The notes under the pieces: generated by a model
The model's database searches: none
What the model saw: only the letters and a program-made list of their open reading frames with translations
Told to the model about the DNA's origin: nothing
Position numbers and translations under genes: made by a program
Assembly (NCBI RefSeq): GCF_003945595.2
Contig: NW_024104292.1
Coordinates: forward strand, 3,277,075 to 3,341,074
From: Pipra filicauda
Lineage: Eukaryota > Chordata > Aves > Passeriformes > Pipridae
Length of the DNA: 64,000 bases
Direction of reading: 5' to 3'
Shown here: piece after piece, positions 37,301-49,955 of the stretch
Numbering within the stretch: the first letter of the stretch is position 1
Layout of the letters: each line of letters opens with the position of its first letter

Positions 37301-38898
37301 GCAGGCTGCATGCTTTTAGTCTGTACCTATCAGAAATTGATAGACATGCTGATACTGTCCCTAGAAAACGTGTTTGACAAGAAATAACCCCTTCCTTTCT
37401 GCTCAAAGTTTTCTTTCAGAATGCAAAATGTGCAACAATAACTGCTTTTTCCTACATTAATGGCAAAAATTTCTATATGTCAGAATTCAAAATGGTTCCC
37501 TTTGATCACTAAGCTATTTTGATTATGAAATACAGCAATGGTGAAGAATATTCTGCTGGGAGGAAATAACAAGGTTTGCTATGATCAAAAGGCTGTTAGA
37601 AGTTGGTATTCACCGCAATAGAGTATGACTGCTGATCAAGCACATTTTCCTATGCCTACCGGTTTATACTGGATCAACTTTGGGAAAAATTTTCAACTAC
37701 CTTTTCTTTTCTCTTAGTGAACCATTTCCAGATGCCTATATTGGCTTAGAAACAATGTCAGAGTTAATGTCTGATGACAATATCATAAAGAAAGTATACA
37801 TTTTAAAACAATGAGTCAAAGGTAAAGGATATATGATCTCTCCTGCCCTGTTTTCTTTCTTTAAAGAGAGTCTTCTACACTTAGCAGCAGGAACAGAAGG
37901 CAAAGAATATAAAATGGAAAAGAGAAATAGAGCAATGATCAAGCAATGAAAGAAGATGCATGAAAAATGAAAAAAAAAAAAAGAAAAAGAAGAATAGGCT
38001 ATATAAGTGTCAATTAACTTTACAAGACCCTTGGAAAAAAAGTACTGTATGTGTTCATTCAAACTTAACCATTTCAATTTTCTTGGCCCTGTGATTGGCA
38101 TCACAGTCTGCCTGTACCTACTTTGTTTTGGTAGGCATTTATATTCCTTCAAACTACGACAGCTGACACATATACAAACATGTTATATGATGATAATAAT
38201 GTAGAAATGCTAAGACAAAAGAGCCTGTCAGCTCAGCCCTGTCCAGGACAGCATCTGTCTTTATTTTTAAAAAGACATTCAAATACAAAATGAGATATAG
38301 GTAGAATTGTTGGTGATGTTTAGCCTAAAAAATATATGTTCCTTCTCTAACAAAAAATGTTAAACTCTGGCTCTTCCATACATTTAGATATTTGCATAGA
38401 TACTGTATTTTTTATTCATTATTAACAAGCACGTGGCTTTAAAATTCATGAAACGTTGAAACATATGGGGAAAAACTAACTCTCCAGTATCTTCCTTTTA
38501 CTGGTTTTTTGTGCGCTTTGAGACTAAATTGATTATATGTATTTTTAGGCATCCAACAGAAGAGTTGAAAGCTTAGCTCTGCTACACTTCTTTCATTAAG
38601 AGGATAAGATGACTAAATTCTTAAATGGGATGACTGCCTACCATCCTGGGAGAAGAGAAAGAACTTCACAAAACTATGAGAGAGGCTGAGTTCATTCAGC
38701 TTTCTCAACTGGATTTTCCCAAGATGATGAATTGCACTGTAGCTGGAGTTCTATTATGAATCAAACACGATGTACCCATTTTTCTTTACAGACTGTAGAA
38801 GTGCCTATAAGAAATAGATATTAGGAGATGGATATCATCTGACTGACCAAAATATTTTCTAATAAGGAATTATGAGATCGCACATGACTTGTATGACT
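34311..38898. other. AT-rich non-coding sequence, no gene seen
   Basis: Holds an AAAC-rich tract near 34644-34694, an exact 16-bp tandem duplication at 36341-36372 and several A-rich runs. Frames at 35615-35995 (-, 126 codons) and 37736-38152 (-, 138 codons) are rich in F, I and L from T-rich codons and have no motif. The segment 36840-37100 is discussed as a possible conserved non-coding element. Confidence 0.65.
36341..36372. repeat. Exact 16-bp tandem duplication
   Basis: TACAATTACTTCTTAG occurs twice head to tail with no mismatch, suggesting a recent slippage or repair duplication. Confidence 0.95.
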
Positions 38899-39500
38899 TC
38901 ATAGAATCATAGAATCAAAGAATGGGCTGAGTTGGAAAGGACTCTGTAGCTCATGTAGGTCCAACCCCCCTGCCTTGAGCAAGGACATCTTGTACTAGAG
39001 CAGGTTGCTCAAAGGTCCATCCAGCTTGGCCTTGGACACTGCTAGGGATTGGGCATCCATAACTTCTCTAGGCAACCTATTGCAGTGTCTCACCATCCTC
39101 ACAGTAAAGATTTTCTCACTAATATCTAATCTAACCCTGCTTTCTTACTGTTTGAACCTATTTTCCCTGTGTTCTATCACTGCATGCTCTTGTAAAAAGG
39201 TTGTCTCCATCTTTCTTGTAGGCTCCTTTCAGGTACTGGAAGGTCACAGTTAGGTCACCCCAAAGCCTTTCTACAGACTTGCTCCGACAGGTTCATGTCC
39301 TTCGTTTGCTGAGGACCTCAGAGCTGGATGCAGCATTCCAGGTGGTTCTCCAGTGGAGTAGAGGGGCAGAATCACCTCCCTCCACCAGCTGACCACACTG
39401 CTTTTGATGCAGAGCAGACATATTTGGGTTTCTGGGCTCACACTGCCAGCTCATGTCCAACCTCTCATCCACCAGGATTTTCCTGCAAAATCTTGTTTCC
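38899..39500 (-). mobile_element. CR1 LINE, 5'-truncated copy
   Basis: The antisense 3' terminus is well preserved (TCATAGAATCATAGAATC at 38899). It continues through the 3' UTR into antisense ORF2, with CTCAGAGCTGGATGCAGCAT near 39310 and CACACTGCCAGCTCATGTCC near 39440. Frames at 39005-39253 (+), 39328-39672 (+) and 39293-39580 (-) are by-products. It is the first of four CR1 pieces within 1.4 kb. Confidence 0.88.
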
Positions 39501-39574
39501 CTCTTCTCTTTCCTACTCTTTCTTGAATAGATGGAAGTTGTATGCATCTCCACAGGCCCAACTGAAACACAGGA

Positions 39575-39765
39575 AATCACAGATTTACAGAATAGCCCGG
39601 GTTGGAAGGATTCTCAAAACATTATCTTGTCCAATCTTTTATGGGAAAGAGAATCTAGATGAGATTATCTAGCACACTGTCCTATTGCATCTTGACTCTA
39701 CCACATACCTGGGGATGTTGTTCCAATGAATTATTGTTCTCGCTGTAAAAATTTTAGCTTATACT
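39575..39765 (-). mobile_element. CR1 LINE, diverged 3' end
   Basis: A second antisense CR1 3' end starts AATCACAGATTTACAGAATA and continues with GGGTTGGAAGGATTCTC. It is more diverged than the copy just upstream. Confidence 0.7.
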
Positions 39766-39775
39766 GAGATGAAGG

Positions 39776-39927
39776 ATAATGTTGTTGATGCCCCAAGGCT
39801 GTCAGTATTGAAGACACCTTTGGACAATCCCCTTATAATATGGTTTAAATTCTGATTAGCCCTGAAGGGGTCAGACAGTTGGCAGAAGGCTACAGCTCCC
39901 TTCCAACTATTCTCTTCTATTCTAATT
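39776..39927 (+). mobile_element. CR1 LINE, 3' end of another subfamily
   Basis: Sense-strand CR1 3' end with GGACAATCCCCTTATAATAT, TAGCCCTGAAGGGGTCAG and a terminal TTCTCTTCTATTCTAA tail. The tail follows a TTCTA pattern instead of ATTCTATG, so it is a different subfamily from the neighbours. It lies directly beside an antisense CR1 (39575-39765), so the two meet with opposite orientation. Confidence 0.72.
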
Positions 39928-40170
39928 ATTTACAAAAGCTATACTGATTAACCCTAGGGACTGCTGTCTAGAACTCTCACAATTCATGAGGACAAAAGGA
40001 AGAACAGCAGGATCAACTCAGCTGGTCACTAACAATTTTACGCAGACTATTTTTCATTAGGTGCATGTCCTGTTATTGGAAAAGTTTTTGTAGGTTGATT
40101 TGGAAGGTTTTAGACTCGTATGTGCAAACACTGGATGATGAGATTCTACAATATTAAAAGTATTCACTAT

Positions 40171-40312
40171 ATCATAGAATGGTTTGGGACCTTTCAAGCA
40201 CACCTGTTTCCACAACTTGTCCATCACATCACACACTTGGTGTCACTTGCAAACATGCTGCAAGTGCACTCAATCCCACTGCTCATGTTGCTGAAAAAGG
40301 TGTATTGTATGT
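40171..40312 (-). mobile_element. CR1 LINE remnant with a large internal deletion
   Basis: It starts with an intact antisense CR1 terminus (ATCATAGAATGGTTTGGGA). After about 30 bp it jumps to sequence from much further inside CR1 (TTGGTGTCACTTGCAAACAT and GTGCACTCAATCCCACTG). Several hundred bases of CR1 must be missing between. Short frames at 40120-40370 are by-products. Confidence 0.7.
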
Positions 40313-41651
40313 GATTCCTCAGGGAAAATTCCTTATTATTCGTTGTCTTTTAGCATTTAAATCTCACTAACTGCTTGATGTCTTAAATGGCAGTATAGTA
40401 GTTCAGGTTTACTTTGCAGCCAACAATTGAAACTATTTTCACAGAGACTACAGAATTCATTGATTCCTTCATTTTCTAACTGTCTCTTTTGAGGTGCTCA
40501 GATAATTGGAAAAACAAAATACAACAAAAATTCTTTTAACTTAACACCATTGTCCATTGTCTAAGTCTCAACTTCTGGGGAGCAAAGAATGAAATCTCTT
40601 CTGTATTGTTCTGGTTCTCAAGCTTTCATGGCAAGATAATAAAATCTAAAATCCATAAAGAGGAAAAATACCAGGTCATTAGTTCTAGACACGAGTGCCC
40701 AACTTCTCAAAATACAGAGTGAAGGCAACTACATAGAAATTATCAGAGGTTAGTACAAGCATATCTCAAAATAAGTTTAAAAGGTAGTTCCCAGGGGACA
40801 GAGAGGTACTTGTAGTCCTATGCAGAACAGTTACTAAATTGCCTCACTCGTTAGTGGCAGTGGATTAGTGTTGTTTGTCAGCTAATATTTCATCAGTTTA
40901 ACAAGTGAGAATCATAAAATCTCAGTGGGGAAGTTAGTTTGCTCTGGCAAAGGAATAACAGACCACCAGATCTCACTGATCTCCAAATAGAACAAAATTA
41001 AATGAAAATTAGCAAAATTTAATGCATTATTGTAAAAGTAGGATAGAATAAGTAATAATAATAATAATAGTAAGATAGAATATATCTCTCCTTTTAAATG
41101 CGAGATTTGTGTCTGTATTTCAACTACCTTAGCCACAAGTCTGAGGTGTCTGCTAGTACCCCAATCAATTCCATTTAAAATGAAATAAAGGGCTCTGCTG
41201 TGCTTAATGGCTACATCCAAAGTCCCCCTTGTGCATCAACAAGAGAAAATATGAAAGAAAAATCTATCATTGAAGGCAACACCATCAGAGATCTTTATAA
41301 TCCCATAAATACAGTATGTAGAAGGTTTACATGCTTATTTTGTTGGTACTAATCAAAAGTATCTGTGCAAATATCCTCCGTATGGAAAAATGAATAGACC
41401 TCCTGTGTGTGTTTGTTGTTTTAAAAGATTTGACATCTTACTAAGAAAAAGCAATTACTTCTCCTGTTCTACGTAGCTTGGCTGATCTCTCAGTCTGGGA
41501 TAAATGCCACAGGTTTTTTGTTCATATATTTCTTTACAAATTAGAGGAATTTAATTTGTAGAGGCTGTTTACAGAGTCTCTGATCTCAAAATCAGGCAGA
41601 GAATAAAGGAATGCAAAGGAACATGAGAAACAATGCTTAAAATGCACTATG

Positions 41652-41689
41652 CAGCCATCAAATAACTGTACAGCCATCAAATAACCGTA
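41652..41689. repeat. 19-bp tandem duplication with one mismatch
   Basis: CAGCCATCAAATAACTGTA is followed directly by the same unit with CCGTA at its end. Recent local duplication. Confidence 0.93.
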
Positions 41690-43381
41690 GAAAATAAATG
41701 CCTCTAGGTTAAAAACATACAGGCAAAAATACATTATTATTTTCATTTTTAGAAGCTACTGCTATTGGTATGCATTTTTGCAAGAAATTCACAGATTTTT
41801 GAGACAGGATGGTATTTTATCTGGTCTAACATTTTGCCTATTCCAGGCTGCTTCATTCTCAATATTGACTTCTTCTGGCAAAACCTGTGGCCTGGCTTGA
41901 TATGAAGTTATGCATAAAGACAGTAAGAGACTCATCACTATACTTTTAAAGGAATTGCCCTCACTTTTATGAATGATACATTATAATTCCAGTTTAAATA
42001 AGGGCTACTTCACTATCCACCTGCTGATTCCTGACATGCTTTTTTCTCTGCAATTCAGAACTCCATCATTACCTGTATTCTCCCTCTGTGAAGGGATTGA
42101 GTCACTGTAACTCAGTCACCTTTCAGTCTCACCTGCACTAAGATCAACAGAGTGTTCTGAATTCTTCTGCAGCATTCCCTAAAAGCCCTGCATGCTTTTG
42201 TGGTAATTTATTTATCCCTTTCAATATTTCTAAAATTTTAATATCTTCTCACTAATGTGACAGGAAGAGTGCAGACAGTGTTTCAGGATTCTGATGGTAT
42301 ATCCGGGGGGGGGGAAAAAGACATTTCTTACATCTTGTGCATCACTCTACTTTTCAGACAGCCAAGAATCATCCTATTTCTCCCCTTTTGTACAGTTATG
42401 ATCCAGAATTTTATTATTAATTTCTCTTTTTCAAACTGGCTCAGTGTTCCAAGACTCATATTCCTCATCATTTATCATTCATTCAGTCTTTTCATCTGCA
42501 CATTTTACTGGCAGTGATTTTGTGTTTACTTCTGGTTCATTGATTAAATATTGAACATTGTGGGAAGTCATCATGCCTGTGGGGTGTTAGTGGAAATTCA
42601 TATTAAAAATGGTGTTCCAACCAGCATACATGTCATCTGGTTTGTATTCCATTTCATGTTTGCATTGGTAATTTCAAGTGCTGCAAATATTTATTCCAAA
42701 TAATATACAGTACTTTGTCACAGTTTTCCTTACAGGAAGCTGTTTCCCAACAGTGTTGTTACCATTATCAAATATGTTTATAATTTGAAAGAAGGGAATC
42801 AAGAACTATTTTATATGATTGATTGACATTAACTATAATTTAATCCTTTAATTCTCTATGAATTAAATCTCCTAGTACTTTTTTTATTATTTTTTCTGGA
42901 GCTCAAACAAGGCTATGTGGCCTTGAATTACCTGAATTCCCCTTGCTATAATTTTTCTTTAACACTGAAAAATAACACTACTTTTTCAAGGTCTGAATTT
43001 TTAAATTATTTTCTCTTCAGGATTAAAAGCTGGGAAAAAAAAAGAATAAGAGTAATTATCTCAACCAACTCCTATATGACTCTGTAATGTAAATTATCCA
43101 GATTCTAAATGCTTACCTTGACTGTCTATGGTGCAGCACTTTCCTTGCTGTCTGTTACTCGCTCTCAAGTGGCCTTGAGTCTACTTCAGTAATTCGCATG
43201 TGATAGAATTGCAATTTTGCTTTGCATAACCCAAACCAAAAGGCAAGAAGACTTTACTAAATACTACATTAATTCTTCTCAGTAACAGACATCAAAGAGT
43301 TACTAGAAGGATTTTTGTCATTCCTATTATGATTTTATGAAACATGTCTGTGAATATTTTTGTTATAGATTTATATATTTT

Positions 43382-43436
43382 ACATATATATATGTAGGAG
43401 ACATACATACATATATATATATGTATATATATATAT
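43382..43436. repeat. AT/ACAT/GTAT microsatellite
   Basis: Alternating TA and ACAT units with short interruptions; largely self-complementary. Confidence 0.85.
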
Positions 43437-46054
43437 GAACAAGACAATGTCCTCAAGTAGCTTAATTTTTCTGATTTTTAAAAAAATGGCTAGTAAGCAA
43501 TCCACTAATAGGTTTTACAATCAACATATTGACCAGAATCCTGTGGCATTCACAGTTCTTGGCACTGCCAAGATGTTTGCAGCTGGCTAAGTTGTCATAT
43601 TTTTCTGTTGGAGGTTTTATTCTGAGATGGCTTCACATTATTTTTCCCAAATAATACTTAAAATCCATGACATGCCAGCAAATTTTGACAGAAAGTATTT
43701 ATTATTTTTTGCACTCATTGGTTCTAGTTATGACTAGTATTATCAAATCTCTTTTCAATGCTGTTTCCAACTCATTCAGCTCTTACTCAGAATTATGTAC
43801 AATCACATCTTTAGTACTTAAATATTAATTCCACATTCACATTAATTTTTTAAAATCCATCTGTTACTTCCAAGTAGATCATGTGGCGTTTCCACTTTCA
43901 GATCCTTTGTAAGGTTCCTGCTGCCCTCTGTAAGCTCTGGTCCTGCTTTACTGTGGGTCAGTACTGTGTGAGTGCCTAGCAAAGGTATTATTACAAAACC
44001 CTATTCCACTTCAGTGTGGAAACAGTTCTTGACCTATCGTGAAAATGAAACATAAACAGAATGAACCTGAGCATGAAGTGATTGGTCAAAGAAGCAAGTG
44101 TAGGAAACCAAATGGTGTTATTCACTGACTTCAGGAATAAAAAATAAAATCTAACCCTTCTGAAGCTTTTTTTTTTTTCTAGAACAGGATATTTTAAGCA
44201 CACAGTGTGTTGCAGCTGCACTTTTGTTTTGAATGTAAGGGACTCTTGAACATCCATAAAATCCTAACAAGTCTTACAGAATGTCAGAACTTCACCAACT
44301 TAACAGATTTGAAACTGATATGCTTGCTAGTCTGGGTTTGTTAAATATCAAGTAAATTGTATATAATGCTCCTTTGTGAATATTTAGAAGAGCATTCAAG
44401 TGCCTTGGGCTTTTTCTCATGTTATGAAAATTACTTGAGGGATGATATAGTAAAAACAGTCTCTAATAAATACAAGATCTGTCCTCTTTCCTTAATACTT
44501 TCAAACATATCTACTTTCAGTCCTTTCTTTCCTTATCATGAGAAACACAAAAATCGCAATTATTTATATACTTAATGAACAAGAAAGCCAAGGATAGGCT
44601 TCCCTGAAGCTGGTTTATTAGTATGTTACAGACATTACCTGAACTGTTTTATACTAGCTGATTGTTGGCATTAGCAAAGGAAGCAGGGTGAGAATTTTTC
44701 CTTGGTTCTTTGTCTAACTAACATAGTTCTGCTCACACTTACATGCCTAAACATACTTCTTCATCATATCAGCTGCTGACATGTACAAAATATCTATTGG
44801 GAACAATTCCTAACTAGTGCTGTGTGGCTTCTGTCCAGGGAAGCATCGGTATATGTTAAAATAATGGAAACCTCAGATGACCGTCTAGAATGCAGGTATT
44901 TAGATATTGTCAGAAGAATTCCACTCAAAGTCACCTGATTTTATGTATTTTTCTCTAGCGTGAGTCTCACTTCAGGAAAAACTATACTGCAGATAATAAA
45001 AAATGCTACTCTTCTGTGTCACTTGTGCATAGAGAACAAAATTTTCACTTAGTGAAAATGAATGGTTTAATCAGAGGATTAAATGTCATGTTCTGCAACA
45101 ATTGGTGTCCTGGAGGAACTCTCTCAAGAAAATCTTGGAGCTTCTTTATCAACTTGTCTTAATAACATAGAAAACTATAGGAAAGCTTTATTAATATTTT
45201 CTTTATCAGCCTGCCATCTGCCAACTGAACATAAAATCAATATCAAGAAGACCAATACCTAAACTGCTTTTTTAGAATACGTGCAATCTCTCATTTTAAT
45301 ACAAGTTATTTGTCACATTTTATTGGATGGAAATGCACAGTACTTTTTATTCTTTAGCAATATTTACAAACAAGTGCTTTTGTGGACTTCTACTTGTGTG
45401 ACTACCTGTCAGAGACACTGAATGATCATCTCATGTTTATCAAGGAATCAATACTCTCTTCTAGTAGGAATCCAGCAGAAAGTCCACAAAAAAGTGTTTG
45501 TGTAGGTAAAAAAACACAATGAGAACTTGGTTTCCTTTGTAGCATATTTTTTTACACCTCTGACTTCTAAAATCAGGGTAGTTAGAAGAACGTATGTCAG
45601 ACCTTTATTGAGCTATCTAAAATTTGCTGTATAATTTTCTGGTAGGCATTACAGAAATACAAAACTTTGAGTAGGGTTTAAATGAAGAGATACAAGTATT
45701 ATCTTTACATTTAACACAGTTTATATTTCTATTTGTTTTTTGTAAAAGCACTATAATCTGTATGAAACTTATACTACAGCTATCTGCACTATAAAGCAAT
45801 GCTTTTACATGGAATAGTAACAAAATACATTATAAATCACATTTCTACCATTCATCTTTATTCCTAGTGGTAACTTGACATTATTGGGTTAACAGTTAAA
45901 ACAGTAAAAAGTGATAATGGATTATGAGCTGACAATACTGGTGGACTAGATGGGCACAACAGAAAAAATGAAGAAAATTATGTCAGAGAATTGTATTTGT
46001 ACAGAACCAAAGAAAAAGATGAGATTACTGTGATTGTCACATTAATAGATGCCT

Positions 46055-46115
46055 TGACCTGTGGGACTGTAGATCTCAAGTGGTCCTTTCCAACATGAAC
46101 AATTCTCTGTTTTGG
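46055..46115 (+). mobile_element. Possible CR1 LINE 3' terminal remnant
   Basis: GATCTCAAGTGGTCCTTTCC, then AACATGAACAATTCTCTG, resembles the last ~50 bp of a CR1. Upstream similarity is not visible, so this is tentative. Confidence 0.35.
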
Positions 46116-46879
46116 TGTTTCTTCATTTATTTTTTTTCTTGGTAAGTTTAATGGTAACAAAGTTTTAGAACATATGTATATATTCAACTGTATATTTATC
46201 AAAATATTCTTCAACTAAAGGAAATTTTTAACATGAACTCTTTTTCCCTAATTAGGTGTCTGCTTCTTGATGAAATATTGCCAAACACACAGTCTGTATG
46301 CCGGAGTGCTGATAGTGACTAATATATTCCCTTGACATGCTGTAAAATGATGAAAAAGTTGTTCTTAGAAGAAATGTCTCTTCTGTTCCATCCAGTAAGA
46401 TACAGCAAGAGTTGATGATAACTGCTGTCACTGTGGGTCAGTGCCCATAAGGTTTGTACAAGCCTTTTGACATGAAGTCTTTCATCAGTGATCTAAGTAC
46501 TTTTGTTCTGTTACAGCACCATATTCCTTAATCCATTATCTAAAACACAGAGGCAATATGTTGTCTCTGCTATGTATCTACTTGACATTTCAAAGTAAGA
46601 TTTTATTTTAAAGTCTATTTCTATCATATTGCCCTGTATAATCTCCTATTCAATGGAAAAAATGCAAATGGATTCTGGCACTGCTTGTAGACATATGATT
46701 CAAGTATATTAAATTACTTGTGGGTAATTTGAGAACTTAGGATGGTGTAATACAGTATATGAGTATGATTAGTTTAACCTGGAGAACCCCATTAACAATA
46801 TACAAATGCTTGCTCTGCTTTTATGGCTTCATGGCATGTTCAAGGGGGTTCTTAATGCAACTCTGATTGTCATTTTTAG

Positions 46880-47155
46880 TATGATTAAGCTTTCTCAATG
46901 TTTTAAGATTTTTCAAATGCTTCAGTCCCATAAACATTTTTGTGACCTTTCGCTGGACTGCTCTAGTAAGATCTCTATCTTTCTTATACTGGGAAGATCA
47001 GAACTAGATCCAGCAGAGCAGATATGGCCTCATCAGTGCTGAGTAGAAAGAGAAGATCATCTCCCCTGAACTGCTGGAAAGGTTCCTTCTGATACAGCTC
47101 AGGACACTGTTGGCCTTAATTGCCATGATAGTGCATTGCTGATTCATAATCACCT
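46880..47155 (-). mobile_element. CR1 LINE, internal fragment (ORF2 C-terminal part)
   Basis: Antisense CR1 with TTTCGCTGGACTGCTCTAGT, TCTTTCTTATACTGGGAAGA and GGACACTGTTGGCCTTAATT. It covers the end of ORF2; the 3' UTR and tail are missing or unrecognisable, unlike the usual 5'-truncated pattern. Strongly diverged. The + frame at 46806-47042 is antisense and meaningless. Confidence 0.75.
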
Positions 47156-49432
47156 CGTTACATTGACGCAGTACTTAGCACTGGTAAGGGATAAAGTTTA
47201 TCTAATAAGACTAACTCCTACCCAAGTCACAATTTTGTAAATTCTTCAGTTTGAATTTAAAATAGGGAATAACCTCATAAAAGGCTGAAATATTTGTGGT
47301 TTGTCTTACCTAATTCAGAGCAAACAGATCCTTCCATAATAGATATGACATAGCCAGAATTTGCCAGGAACAACCTTGGATTTCTTTCTCCCAAAACACA
47401 GTGTCAGATATTCAGATTTCTGAACACATTGGGAATATTTCAAATATGCTCACAAGTGGTTTTTAATCATGTAATATGTTACAGAGAGGTACAGAATAAA
47501 GTAGCTGAAGAATGAAAACTCTGTCCCACGCAGTTACGGATGCAGGCAGGACTGGCATCACTTGCAGTCCCAGTGCAGCATAGCAGCTTTTCTCAGTCTC
47601 TGGGGGTCACAAAACTGCATATGCTCTCAGCACAGCATCAGGGCTGTTTGTGAGAAAGACACAGCAGGTCGTGGCATTGCAAGGTTCTTCCCGTGATGGT
47701 TCAGGAGGCCTCTGTTATTTTTATCTTTTTTTTTTTTAATCAGAGATGTCGTATATATTACAGACTTCAGACATTTTAGTACTGGTTGACATGGTAAGAG
47801 TCCTGGGTTTCAAGTAGTGTTGTCCTTGCCAGGTGTGGGATTCAGAAATCACGCTGTTGGTAAGTAACACAAGTATCGTGAGCGTGATATTGTAGGGGTT
47901 ATTCCTTTACATGCACTGATACTGGAGATGCTTCCATCTCTGGTTTGTCTTAACAGAAAAAGATAGAGTTCTTAGTTCTGCTTTTCTGTCTCTACTGATT
48001 TAGGAGGCACTTCTGGATAGAAAGCGTGTCTGTTTTCAAATGCTATGTTGCCCGGTATAAATATTTATTCTTGTTAATATTTATTATAATTACTAGATGA
48101 TCAGGTACTTGAAGAAGTAATATAAAGGCAGCTAATATTAGGCAAAAGGTACATATTCAGAGAAGACAGAGTGATGGAACACCTGAACAAAAATGTGGTA
48201 GATTATTCCCTTAAAATCTTTGTATCAGCGCTTGATGTCTTTCCAGTAAATGTGATAGTGCCAAAGAAGCTACGTCTCAACACAGGAATAACTGCAATAA
48301 ACTTATATACTACATAAAAGAGGATATCAGGTCATCTTATCTAGTAATTGGTTTTTGTTCATAATTTCTTTGCACCATTTAATCAACTTAGAAATTCACG
48401 AGAAAAAGAAGGAAAATATAACTGATTGAAAATAAACACAGTAAAGATTATTGACACAGTATTAGGCATACATTAAAAAAAATAACTAAAATGAAGTGCT
48501 AAATAGGTGAGGTTTTTTCATATTTCATTAGTTAACTGGGGGGGGGGGGGGGGGGGGGGGGGGGAGGAACTGGCTTTTTTTTTTAACCCAGGTAGAATAC
48601 TGAATAGTTAGAAGTGGTTTTTTTAATCATGGAAGGTTTTTTTTCATGCTTATCATAGTAAATAGCTTGGAAATGCTTCTAAAAATACTTATACATTTGT
48701 ATTACTCTTCATCTAAACATCCTGATAGAAAAAGAGAAATGTAAGACAGAAAGTATGTCTCAAGAATCAAAAGGTTATGAGTAAACCAGTGTGAAGTAAA
48801 GTCACAAACAATGACAAAGACCATCACCTTCCATCCAGCCCTGTGGAAATGTAGAGGAGAAGGCAAGACTCCATGTGAAAACATAAAAAAAATCACAACT
48901 GCCTTAAAAAGACAGACTAATGGTTAATATACTTCAATATTCTACAGCTCTTGGTAATATATTCTTAAAAAAAATGGTAAGTGTGAAATGCTACTTTCTT
49001 CTTCCATTTTCCACCGCTTTATTCAGGGATTTCCTACGACAAATGCCGCGTTTTATATTTAACATTTCTGAGTAAAGTTTCAGGGTTTTTTAATTTTTAC
49101 AGCTTTTTTTTTTTATCTGACACACATATTGACCATCCACAACATTCGCATCAGTTATTGTTAGATATATTCTGATTGAATCAAAGAAAAGACAGATACT
49201 ACAGTCATTTCAGAAGGCAGTGGTATGACTATTACATACAGTCACATAAAGATTAACACAACTGTGTATTCTTCGTATCACATCACCATGTTGTCCTTTT
49301 TTCCAATTCCAATTGCACTTCCATGTTGTAATTAAGAATGTGTAGAGCTTGAGAGCAGAATATGGTTATCATACTAGTATAGACCAGTTATCTTCTTACA
49401 GATGTAGTCTGCCTACCAGCAAAGTCTGATAC
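47156..49432. other. Non-coding sequence, no gene seen
   Basis: AT-rich except for a GC-richer patch at about 47510-47900 that I cannot assign to a repeat family. Also holds the G27 run at 48538-48564. Confidence 0.6.
48538..48564. repeat. Poly-G run of 27 bases
   Basis: An uninterrupted G homopolymer in an otherwise AT-rich setting, followed by AGGAACTGGC and a T-rich stretch. Long G runs can form G-quadruplexes and are error-prone in sequencing and assembly, so the exact length may not be reliable. Confidence 0.9.
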
Positions 49433-49955
49433 CAGGTGGGTATGTTGGCTGGAAAACAGGACCCCAAGGTTCACATGGTTGTGATTAGTTATATGAAGTC
49501 TAACTGGTAACTTTTAGTTGCTCACTAGTGGTGTTCCTCAGGAGTTGAGACTGGAAATGAGAAGGCTTAACACTTTAATAATGGCCTGGATAATGAACTC
49601 AAATATGTTCATGTCATAGGTGACACAGTTTGGTGAAGGAGGGCTATAGTATCTTGATGGACTGAGGAAATGGGCTGACAGGAGCTTTATGAAGTTTGGT
49701 AAAAGCAAATGGAAAGTCCTGCACCTTAGCTGGGATAAACCCACACAAAGGTTGGGGTTCAGCTGGAGTGAAAACAGCTCTGAAGGACAGGACCTGGAAG
49801 TTCTAACATGCTACAGATTGAACATGAGACGAAAACTTTCTCTAGCAAAGGCAGTCAAATGAACTCTCTATGGTACTAGTAAGAGTGTAGCCAAGAGGTA
49901 CAGGGCAGTGATCCTTTTTTGTACTCCCTTCTGGGCTGGTGAAACATGCTCTGTG
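49433..49955 (+). mobile_element. CR1 LINE, reverse transcriptase region fragment
   Basis: Sense CR1 with degraded GGTATGTTGGCTGGAAAACA, then CTCACTAGTGGTGTTCCTCA, then similarity to the end of ORF2 (AAGAGGTACAGGGCAGTGAT near 49893). Internal deletions and stops abolish the frame. The 3' end is missing. It is flanked by unrelated AT-rich DNA. Confidence 0.7.

Larger units (their letters stand above)
40313..46054. other. AT-rich non-coding sequence, no gene seen
   Basis: Contains a 19-bp tandem duplication at 41652-41689, a G10 run at 42305-42314, an AT/ACAT microsatellite at 43382-43436 and no recognisable exon, RNA gene or clear transposon. Short frames here lack motifs. Confidence 0.65.

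Noticed and set aside
37736..38152. 138-codon frame with a hydrophobic F-rich stretch on the - strand
   Set aside because: The hydrophobic run comes from an A-rich tract on the + strand (around 37970-37990); low-complexity artefact.
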